A DNA stretch of 17,007 nucleotides from Pseudomonadota bacterium (GTDB taxonomy: Bacteria; Pseudomonadota; Alphaproteobacteria; Rhizobiales; Rhizobiaceae). The stretch spans positions 1 through 17,007 of the forward strand of contig JAEWHN010000102.1 in assembly GCA_023387775.1 (NCBI GenBank), read 5' to 3'. Shown here one piece after another: positions 7,970 through 15,200 of the stretch; the stretch's first letter is position 1; each line of letters starts with the position of its first letter. A program made the position numbers and the translations under genes. The notes beneath the pieces are model-generated. The model was not told where the DNA came from. It did no database searches and was given only the letters and a program-made list of their open reading frames with translations.

Positions 7970-8026
7970 TTTAGGCGACCATGAAATCTGCCCCGACTTG
8001 CATATTCGCGAACGGCCAGCAGGCAC

Positions 8027-8056
8027 TTGCGCAACGGCCTGAGCGTGATCGATAAA
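8027..8056 (+). promoter_or_regulatory. Possible promoter of the alpha/beta hydrolase gene
   Basis: TTGCGC (8027-8032), an 18-base spacer and GATAAA (8051-8056) lie ~42 bases before the hydrolase ATG. The match is moderate. It is the best candidate in this 128-bp stretch but unproven. Confidence 0.3.
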
Positions 8057-8097
8057 GCGCGGGACCGGCCGGCGACGGCAATCAAGGGAGGCAGGAA

Positions 8098-8928
8098 ATG
8101 TCGGGAAACAAGATCACGGACTGGGACGACGCCTATTCGAACTCGGCCCATATTCCAGGGGGAGACGCCTACCCGGCAAAGTGGCACGCGGCAGCGGCGG
8201 CCTTCCGTGATGAAATGCGCGGCGCCGGACGCCTGCGCGAGGACATCGCCTATGGCCCCCACATCCGCAACCGCTACGACCTTTTCCTGCCGCAGACGGA
8301 CGCCAAGGGCCTCGTAGTCTTCGTGCATGGCGGCTACTGGATGGCCTTCGACAAGTCTGCATGGTCGCATCTGGCAGCAGGGCCGCTCGCGCATGGCTAT
8401 GCGGTTGCGATGCCTTCCTATGTGCTGGCGTCGGAGGCACGCATCTCCGACATCACCAGGCAGATCGGCGCAGCGATCAATGCGGCCGCTCGCGAAATTG
8501 ACGGCCCGCTGCACATCACCGGCCATTCCGCCGGCGGCCACCTGGTCAGCCGCATGAACACCACCACCTCCCCGCTCGAGCGCGACGTCGCGGCACGGCT
8601 GCGCAAGACCGTTTCGATCTCGGGCCTGCACGACCTGCGCCCGCTGCTCAACACCAGGATGAACGAGACGCTGCGGCTCGACCTTGCCGAGGCACGCACG
8701 GAGAGCGCGGCACTGCTCGAGCCGCTCGACGGCATGGACATCACCTGCTGGGTGGGCGCGAACGAACGCCCCGAATTCCTGCGCCAGAACGGCCTGCTGG
8801 AGAATCTGTGGAGCAGCTTCAACGCCGAGGTCTCAAGCGTGGAGGAAGCCGACCGTCACCACTTCGACGTGGTGGAAGGCCTCGCCGACCCCGATCACAG
8901 GCTGGTGCGCACTTTGCTCGGCGTGTAA
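8098..8928 (+). CDS. Alpha/beta hydrolase, probable kynurenine (aryl)formamidase-like
   Basis: A 276-residue cytoplasmic alpha/beta hydrolase without a signal peptide. Residues 77-81 are HGGYW, the oxyanion-hole signature I associate with animal/yeast-type arylformamidase (AFMID). The nucleophile elbow is GHSAGG (142-147, Ser144). The C-terminal HHFDVVEGL (254-262) resembles the catalytic-His segment of AFMID (DHFEIVENL in my recollection). Where I expect the acid residue, before PEF, there is Glu223 rather than Asp. AFMID enzymes hydrolyse N-formylkynurenine to kynurenine and formate in tryptophan breakdown. The divergent position beside an anthranilate-CoA operon fits that role. AAGGGAGG (8084-8091) lies 6 bases before the ATG. 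The fold is certain. Other hydrolases of the same superfamily (carbamate, amide or ester substrates) cannot be excluded. Confidence 0.85.
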   Translation: MSGNKITDWDDAYSNSAHIPGGDAYPAKWHAAAAAFRDEMRGAGRLREDIAYGPHIRNRYDLFLPQTDAKGLVVFVHGGYWMAFDKSAWSHLAAGPLAHGYAVAMPSYVLASEARISDITRQIGAAINAAAREIDGPLHITGHSAGGHLVSRMNTTTSPLERDVAARLRKTVSISGLHDLRPLLNTRMNETLRLDLAEARTESAALLEPLDGMDITCWVGANERPEFLRQNGLLENLWSSFNAEVSSVEEADRHHFDVVEGLADPDHRLVRTLLGV

Positions 8929-9065
8929 GACAAGAGCCGGACCGGTCTCCTTCGAGCCCCCGAGCAAGCGCGGGCTTTGCAGCGAATGGCCGGATTGTCG
9001 AATCAACGCATGATGTTGGACCGGACGGCTCATGCGCCGGTCGAATCCCGCGTCAGGAGAGAGCC

Positions 9066-9302
9066 ATGAAAACCGTATTCGTCCAACTGCAATGCGTGCC
9101 CGGCCAGACCTATGGCGTCGCCGACCAGCTCTATGAGCGGGAGGTTGCCTCCGAGCTCTATTCGACCAGCGGCGACTACGACCTGTTGATGAAGATCTAC
9201 ATCGACGACGATGTCGACGTCGGCAAGTTCATCAACGAGAACGTCGCCAATGTGCCGGGCATCGTGCGCTCGCTGACCACCCTCACCTTCAAGGCGTTCT
9301 GA
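9066..9302 (+). CDS. Stand-alone Lrp/AsnC ligand-binding (RAM/AsnC_trans_reg) protein
   Basis: A 78-residue protein that is all ligand-binding domain. It has a ferredoxin-like beta-alpha-beta-beta-alpha-beta pattern, with KTVFVQLQC as the first strand, a helix over YGVADQLYEREV, the typical G-D-Y-D-L-L-M-K-I strand pair at ~37-45, then GKFINENVANVPGIVRSLTTLTFKAF. In full Lrp/AsnC regulators this domain binds amino acids and drives octamer assembly. Here the helix-turn-helix is absent, and the ATG at 9066 has a clear AGGAGAG at 9055-9061, so the short form is genuine. A longer in-frame reading from 8808 lies inside the hydrolase gene and is not real. It follows the formamidase-like gene by 137 bp in the same direction, possibly in one unit. 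Such proteins are common but poorly understood in rhizobia; it may sense an amino acid or modify an Lrp partner. Confidence 0.9.
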   Translation: MKTVFVQLQCVPGQTYGVADQLYEREVASELYSTSGDYDLLMKIYIDDDVDVGKFINENVANVPGIVRSLTTLTFKAF

Positions 9303-9316
9303 GAAGCACAAAGATC

Positions 9317-9343
9317 ATTGCGGCCTTGATTCAAGGCCGCAAT
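9317..9343. terminator. Strong bidirectional hairpin terminator
   Basis: ATTGCGGCCTTGA and TCAAGGCCGCAAT form a perfect 13-bp inverted repeat around one base (in practice ~11-12 pairs with a small loop). It lies between the stops of the convergent RAM gene (9302) and ccmC (9358). A TTTT follows ~12 bases later on the plus strand, and TCTTTG follows on the minus strand. It probably ends both units. Confidence 0.75.
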
Positions 9344-9357
9344 CCAATCCCTTGTTT

Positions 9358-10122
9358 TCAGTCGGCTTTCCGGTCGGCGCGGCGTGCCGCGATATAGCGC
9401 ATCGCCATCACGCGGCGGCGCAGGATCTCGGTGCGCATCGCCATCAGATGCAAGGTGAAGAACAAGACTGTGAAGCCGGCGGCCATCACCATCAGCGGCC
9501 ACAGCATGCTGGAATCGATAGTCGGGCCTCCCATCCGGAACACCGATGCCGGCTGGTGAAGCGTATTCCACCACTCGACCGAGAACTTGATGATCGGGAT
9601 GTTGATGAAGCCCACCAGCGTGATGACCGCGGCCGCGCGGGCAGAGCGTGCGGGATCGTCCAGCGCCCGCGTCAGTGCGATGATGCCCAGATACATCAGG
9701 AAAAGCACGAAGACCGAGGTCAGCCGCGCGTCCCAAACCCACCAGGTGCCCCACATCGGCTTGCCCCAGATGGAGCCGGTAACCAGCGCGAGCGCGGTGA
9801 AAGTTGCGCCGATGGGCGCCGCGGCCTTGAGCGAGACGTCGGCCAGCGGGTGACGCCAGACCAGCGTGCCGAGCGACGACGCCGCCATCAGCGAGTAGCA
9901 CATCATGGCGATCCACGCGAAAGGCACGTGGATATACATGATGCGGACCGTGATGCCCTGCTGGTAATCCTCGGGCGCGGCGAAACCCAGGTAGAGCCCG
10001 AACGCCAGCAGAGCCGCCGAGAGAGCGCCAAGCCAGGGCACCACCCTGTCGGCCAGCGCCAGGAAGCGTGTGGGATTGGCAAGGTCGATCCAGCGGCCGG
10101 GCCGCGCGCTTGTTTCAGTCAT
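9358..10122 (-). CDS. ccmC: Heme exporter / cytochrome c maturation protein CcmC
   Basis: A 254-residue inner-membrane protein with about six hydrophobic segments (~30-48, 63-87, 104-120, 134-152, 164-180 and 205-228). The diagnostic Trp-rich heme-handling motif WGTWWVWDARLTS is at 124-136. The two conserved periplasmic heme-ligand histidines are His65 (YIHVPFAW) and His189 (WNTLHQPAS), matching E. coli His60 and His184. CcmC loads heme onto CcmE together with CcmD for c-type cytochrome assembly. The gene is complete, but it stands alone. Its upstream neighbour is ndvA, 70 bp away, and downstream there is only a terminator and a convergent gene. No ccmA, ccmB, ccmD or ccmG is in the window. 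The ribosome binding site before the ATG at 10122 is weak. Confidence 0.96.
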   Translation of the reverse strand: MTETSARPGRWIDLANPTRFLALADRVVPWLGALSAALLAFGLYLGFAAPEDYQQGITVRIMYIHVPFAWIAMMCYSLMAASSLGTLVWRHPLADVSLKAAAPIGATFTALALVTGSIWGKPMWGTWWVWDARLTSVFVLFLMYLGIIALTRALDDPARSARAAAVITLVGFINIPIIKFSVEWWNTLHQPASVFRMGGPTIDSSMLWPLMVMAAGFTVLFFTLHLMAMRTEILRRRVMAMRYIAARRADRKAD

Positions 10123-10161
10123 GCCGGCTTATCTACCGCGAGCAGCCGGCCCCTGCAATGC

Positions 10162-10185
10162 GGGAGGTCGCCGCAGGCGCCTCCC
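10162..10185 (-). terminator. Hairpin after ndvA, possible terminator or attenuator
   Basis: GGGAGG/CCTCCC and CGCC/GGCG form a 10-bp GC-rich stem with one bulged base and a 3-base loop. It starts 7 bases after the ndvA stop and lies in the 70-bp gap before ccmC. There is no T run after it on the minus strand. It may partly separate ndvA and ccmC expression. Confidence 0.4.
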
Positions 10186-10192
10186 CCTTGTA

Positions 10193-11968
10193 TCACGCCG
10201 CTTCCGGCTGCACCGAGACGTGGCTGAGGGCGCGCACGTCTTCGTCGGTCAGCAGGCCGCCGGCACGCAGAAGTGCTGCGAAGCGCCCATTGGTCGCCGA
10301 GAGCTCGGCGAACCCGCCCATTTCCACGATGCGGCCGTGATCCATGAAGACGACCAGATCGGCATCGCGAACGGTGGTCAGGCGATGGGCGATGATGAAG
10401 GTTGTACGGCCCTGGCGAACGCGGTCGATCGCATCCTTGACCCGGCTTTCGGTTTCGACGTCGAGCGCGCTGGTGGCCTCGTCCAGAACCAGGATGGGCG
10501 CGTCCTTCAGGATGGCCCTAGCAATGGCGACACGCTGGCGCTCGCCGCCGGAAAGCTGGCCGCCGCGTTCGCCGACATTGGTGTCATAGCCCTCGCTCTT
10601 GGCGAGAATGAAGTCCTGCGCGGCGGCCGCCTGGGCCGCAGCGTGCACGTCGGCGTAGCTGGCGTTCTCGCGTCCGATGCGAATGTTGTCCTCGATCGAG
10701 CGGTTGAAGAGGCCGGCATCCTGGAACACGGTGGCCATGGCCTGCCGCAGCGACTTGCGGGTCACCGAGCGCGTATCCACGCCGTCGACCAGGATGCGGC
10801 CGCTCTGCGGCGTGTGCACGCCCTGGAGGAGGTTGATGAGGGTCGTCTTGCCGGCCCCCGTCGGGCCGACGATAGCCACGGTCTGGCCGGCGCGGATCGC
10901 GAAGGAGATGTCCTGCACGCCGTGGCCAGAATTCGGGAACTCGAAGCTGACATTCTCGAAGCAGACATCGCCCTTGACGTTTTCCAGTTCGCTCAGGCCG
11001 GCCGGCTCCTCGCGCTCCGCCACCGAATCTTCAAGCTGGTAGAAGGCCTCGAGCTTGGCGCGGGCGTCGAAGATCTGATTGACGAAGTTCGAGATCTGGT
11101 CGAGCCGGCTGATGAGCAGCGACGCAAAGCCGGTGAAGGCCACGATGTCGCCCACGCGCAATTCGCCGCGCGATACCAGCAGGGCGCCGATCATCAGAAC
11201 GATCATCATCGAGATCGTCGAAGACAGGCGGTGCAGCGCGCTGGCAAGCGCCCACCAGTCCAGAACCGGATACTGGACCTGAAGCAGGTCGCGGATATGG
11301 CCGCGCAGTTTCTGGGTTTCCACCCCGATGCGGTTGTAGCTCTGCAGCACCGCGACGTTGTTGACCGAATCCGTCACGTGCGAAAACACTTCGTGATAGT
11401 GCGTCTCCACCTTGGCCTGGCCGTCCTTGGTCTTGTGCATCACCACCCGGCCGATGGCCACGTAGAAGACGCCGAGCCCCAGCAGCACCAGCGACATGCG
11501 CACATCGAGGGAAAGCGCGGTCGGCACCAGCAGCACCAGGGCCACGGCCGTGGTCAGGTGCTGGCGCATGAACTCCAGCCAGAGGCTGAACAGGCTTTCC
11601 ACGGCACGCAGCAGGGTGTGCAGCGCCTGTGACGTTCCGCGCTCATGATGCCACGACAGCGGCATTGCGACGACCTGTTCGAACGATTCGCACAGCAGCG
11701 CGGCGCGCCGGGCGTGAGCCATCCGGTCGGCGCCCCGGGCTACGAGCACATAGGCAAGGATGTTGAAGGCGCCCAGGCTAGCCCAGATCGCCAATGTCGG
11801 GACGACTTCCAGCTTCTGCGAGATGGCATCGATAACCCTGCCGAACAGTATCGGCTCAGCAATGGTCACCAGAGCAAGCACAATATTTGCTGAACAAATT
11901 AAAAAAACGCGCCGCTTTTCCGTAGCCAGATAACGAAGCGCTCGAAAATAGACTTCCAGCAATGACAC
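10193..11968 (-). CDS. ndvA: Cyclic beta-1,2-glucan exporter, ABC transporter ATPase/permease NdvA (ChvA)
   Basis: A 591-residue half-transporter. The permease domain covers ~20-300, with about six membrane segments. The ATPase domain covers ~335-570: Walker A GPTGAGKTT (368-376), signature LSGGERQ (472-478), Walker B ILVLDEATS (492-500) and switch His528. Length, domain order and the SLLEVYFRALRYL N-terminus match NdvA/ChvA, which moves cyclic beta-1,2-glucan from cytoplasm to periplasm, probably as a homodimer. The synthase ndvB lies directly upstream in the same direction, which supports the assignment. The start is the GTG at 11966-11968: GAGGTGA at 11974-11980 stands 5 bases before it. 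Readings from further upstream add a low-complexity leader unlike the family. The 245-bp gap to ndvB suggests its own promoter. Confidence 0.95.
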   Translation of the reverse strand: MSLLEVYFRALRYLATEKRRVFLICSANIVLALVTIAEPILFGRVIDAISQKLEVVPTLAIWASLGAFNILAYVLVARGADRMAHARRAALLCESFEQVVAMPLSWHHERGTSQALHTLLRAVESLFSLWLEFMRQHLTTAVALVLLVPTALSLDVRMSLVLLGLGVFYVAIGRVVMHKTKDGQAKVETHYHEVFSHVTDSVNNVAVLQSYNRIGVETQKLRGHIRDLLQVQYPVLDWWALASALHRLSSTISMMIVLMIGALLVSRGELRVGDIVAFTGFASLLISRLDQISNFVNQIFDARAKLEAFYQLEDSVAEREEPAGLSELENVKGDVCFENVSFEFPNSGHGVQDISFAIRAGQTVAIVGPTGAGKTTLINLLQGVHTPQSGRILVDGVDTRSVTRKSLRQAMATVFQDAGLFNRSIEDNIRIGRENASYADVHAAAQAAAAQDFILAKSEGYDTNVGERGGQLSGGERQRVAIARAILKDAPILVLDEATSALDVETESRVKDAIDRVRQGRTTFIIAHRLTTVRDADLVVFMDHGRIVEMGGFAELSATNGRFAALLRAGGLLTDEDVRALSHVSVQPEAA

Positions 11969-11973
11969 GAAAC

Positions 11974-11980
11974 TCACCTC
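11974..11980 (-). promoter_or_regulatory. Ribosome binding site fixing the GTG start of ndvA
   Basis: GAGGTGA on the minus strand lies 5 bases before the GTG at 11968. An upstream GTG overlapping this site (11977) has no comparable site of its own. Confidence 0.7.
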
Positions 11981-12019
11981 GTGAAAGCTAAAGCCGTGCC
12001 GCACACCATTGCTGCACCC

Positions 12020-12050
12020 AGCATTGCCTGCCGCACCGCAAGACAATGCT
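12020..12050 (-). other. Hairpin in the ndvA leader
   Basis: AGCATTGCCT (12020-12029) and AGACAATGCT (12041-12050) are inverted repeats around 11 bases. In RNA read leftward they give a 10-bp stem with one G-U pair. It lies 52-82 bases before the ndvA GTG in the 245-bp ndvB-ndvA gap. It could be a leader RNA structure or a protein-binding dyad. No clear promoter hexamers were identified in the gap. Confidence 0.4.
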
Positions 12051-12172
12051 CACATACAGACTTGGTTCCGCCTTTTCGAAACAACATCGAGCAACGTGCC
12101 GTAACTTGGCGTGATCGCATAACAGCTTGAGATTAAAGAAAAAATGTCAGCCATACGGCAAAATGATGGCGA

Positions 12173-12192
12173 CCGGCCCCGGCAAGGGCCGG
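12173..12192 (-). terminator. Probable terminator after ndvB
   Basis: CCGGCCC and GGGCCGG form a 7-bp GC-only stem with a 6-base loop, ~20 bases after the ndvB stop. On the minus strand a TTTT follows ~9 bases later. The T tract is short and displaced, so termination may be partial. Confidence 0.5.
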
Positions 12193-12213
12193 CCGCGAAA
12201 ATATTCTTTGCGG

Positions 12214-15200
12214 CTAAAAAGGAACCCGCACCAACACCTGGCTTTCACCCCCAGGTTTCAGCTCGATGGAGTTCCCGTCCACGCGCTTTCCGTCATGCTC
12301 CACGGCAGCTTTGCGGATGCCTTTCTGGCGCTCCACGCGGATGTCATACACCGCGCCGCCCAGCTTCAACCTGGCCGAGTAACCCTGCCAGTGCGTCGGC
12401 AGAACCGGGTCGATGACAAGGCTTTCGCCCTGCCAACGGATGCCCAGGATGCTCTCTGCTGCCGCACGGTAAAGCCAGCCTGCCGATCCGGTATACCAGG
12501 TCCAGCCTCCGCGCCCTCCCTGATCGCCCACCGAGTAGATATCGGCGGCGACCACATAGGGTTCGACCCGGTACCTGTTGGCGGCAGCTTCGTCCAGCGA
12601 ATGGTTCACCGGATTGAGCAAGCTGAAGCAATGATAGGCATCGTCGGCACGCCCCATTTCAGCCAAAGCTATGACAAGCCAAGTGGCGGCATGGGTGTAT
12701 TGGCCGCCGTTTTCACGCACACCGGGCGGATAACTTTTGATGTAGCCGGGGTCTTTTTCCGTGTTCACGAATGGAGGCGTGAACAATTTGACGATCTGGT
12801 TCTCGTTATCGACCAGCATCTTCATCGCCGAATCGATCGCGATCTTCGAACGCTCGGGGTCGCCCTGCCGGGACAGAACGCTCCAGGACTGGGCGATCGA
12901 ATCAATCCGGCACTCGTGCGATTTGGAAGAGCCGAGCGGCGTTCCGTCGTCATAGGAGCCCCTGCGGTACCACTCGCCGTCCCAAGCCGATTTCTCCAGA
13001 GCCTGTTTCAAGCGCCGCGCGTGCTTCTCCCACCGGTCGGCACGCCTCGCATCGCCCTGCTCGCGCGCGATGGGCGCAAAGTCGCCGAGCGTCTTGAGCA
13101 GGAACCAGCCCAGCCACACGCTCTCGCCTTTGCCCTCCTCGCCGACGCGATTCATGCCGTCGTTCCAGTCGCCGCCGAGGATGAGGGGGAGACCATTGGG
13201 GCCGGACCGGCGAATGGCGAGTTCAAGCGCCCGTGCGCAGTGCTCGAAAAGCGGCGCGGTCTTCTTGGAAACCTCAGGGGTGAAGAAGCGGTCGTGCTCG
13301 CCTTCCTCGAGCTTTTCTCCCAACAGGAAGGGAATGTCCTCCTGCAGGATCGACACGTCGCCCGTCACGTTCACGTAATGCGCAGTGCCATAGGCCAGCC
13401 AGACCACATCGTCCGAGATGATGGTGCGCACGCCGGCGCCGGTGCGCGGCAGCCACCAATGCTGCACGTCGCCCTCCTCGAACTGCCGGTGGGCGGCATT
13501 GATGATCTGGTTGCGGGCAAGCTGCGGGTCGTGCATCAGCAGCGAAAGCGTATCCTGCAACTGGTCGCGGAAGCCGAATGCGCCGCTTGCCTGGTAGAAG
13601 GCAGAGCGAGCGCGGATGCGGCATGCCAGGCTTTGATAAGGCAGCCAGTGATTGACCAGCGCATTGAAGGACGTGTCGGGTGTCTCCACCTGCAGCGTCT
13701 CGAGGAAGCCGCGCCAGTTGCGATCGTTCTCGGCAAGACGATCGTCAAAATCCCGCTGCCGATGACGCGTGACGAGCTCGCTCGCCTCTTCCGGCGAAGC
13801 GGCATCGCCAAGGAGGAAGAGCATGGACACTTCGCCGCCTGCCGGCACTTCGACGTCGCGCGCCAGGGCCGCACACGGGTCCAGCCCAGCCTCGACACGG
13901 CCCGACAGCTCCAGCCCCCGCACCACCACATGCGGCCTCTCAGCGGTTCCGAGATGGCCGATGAACTCGCTGCGATCGGCGGTGACCGAATGCGAAGCAC
14001 CATCGCCGGCCAGGAATGCTACCCTGTCGCCGAATTCGAGGCTGAAGGCGTTGTTGGCCTGCAGCGCCCCGGTCCGGCGGTCCTGCGTGGGCACGATAGT
14101 GGGAGCCGACTTGGCTCGGTTGTTGCCCAATACCCATTCGGCATAGGCATAGACGCGCAGGCGCACCGATGCGCCGCCCGAGTTGCGGATCCGCAGGCGC
14201 GAGACCTTCACCGGGTCTGTCGGATCGACGAGCTGGGTCACCTCGGCGGTCAGGGGTCCCCTGAAAGCGGTGAAAGTGCTGACACCTTGTCCGTGGCGCG
14301 CCTCATAGACGATGGATTCGTCCCGGACCACTGCCGCGAAGGGCGAAAACGCCTGCCCGTCGGCATGGTCATAGATGTAGATCGCCTCGCCGGGACGGTT
14401 GCTCACCGGATCGTTCGACCACGGGGTCAGCTGGAAATCGCGGCTGTTGCGGCTCCAGGTGAAGGAAGCACCTTCGGCTGAGGTGTGGAAGCCGAACGAC
14501 GCGTTGGAGATGACGTTGATCCACGGCTGGGGCGTGGTGCGGCGCCGGTCGAGGCGCACGACATAGTCGCGGCCGTCCCGGTCGAACCCGCCAAAGCCGT
14601 TCCAGCCTTCCAGGCCCGAACCGTCCGCAACCGCGGCGGAGCTGGCCGGCAGCCGCGGTTCGAGTTCCGTCGCCAACGAGCCCGCCATGGCTGCCTCGTC
14701 GGCAGCGGCGAGATCGCGAGTTTTCAAGGCTGTCGCTTCCGCGCGCTCGATCTGATCGAAAATGGTGCCGTTGCGCGTGTGCAGGATGACCCGCGCTACC
14801 GCCAGCAGCGTCTTGTAGGAGGTATCTTCCATGAGGTCGCGGCGCACAGCGAAGATGTGCTGCCGCGGGCCGAGCTCCTTGCCGCGCAGGCGGCTGTTTT
14901 CGGCCAGCGTCTCGATGGCCTGCTGCAGATCCTGCACGTAGGACGAGGCCTGTTCGTTGATGATGACCAGGTCTGCGAGCAAACCGCGGGCACGCATATA
15001 CTCCTGGAAGCGCAGCGCCTGGGCGACGATCTCGAGATCGGCAACATCGCCGATGCGCAGCGCGAAGATCGGGAAATCGCCCGAAATGCCCATCGGCCAC
15101 AGCGCCGACTGGGGCCCAAGGCCGGTCACCACGGTTTCCGCCGGGGCCCGCAGGAAGGGATCCGGATAGATCAGATAGCGCGCCAGCTTCTGAACATTGG

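Noticed and set aside
6864..8042. 392-residue open frame antisense to the flavoprotein gene
   Set aside because: It covers the operator region and the flavoprotein N-terminus, with no motif, so it is a shadow.
8955..8978. Possible terminator between the hydrolase and RAM genes (AGCCC...GGGCT then TTT)
   Set aside because: There are only 5 clean pairs, a large loop and three T residues, which is too weak to call.
10070..11632. 520-residue open frame antisense to ndvA and part of ccmC
   Set aside because: It lies opposite unmistakable ABC transporter motifs, and its composition is typical of the complement of a high-GC gene.
12127..14481. 784-residue open frame antisense to ndvB
   Set aside because: It is a GC-rich shadow frame opposite the GH94 domain of ndvB. 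Its translation is Arg/Gly/His-rich with no recognisable fold and no good ribosome binding site.
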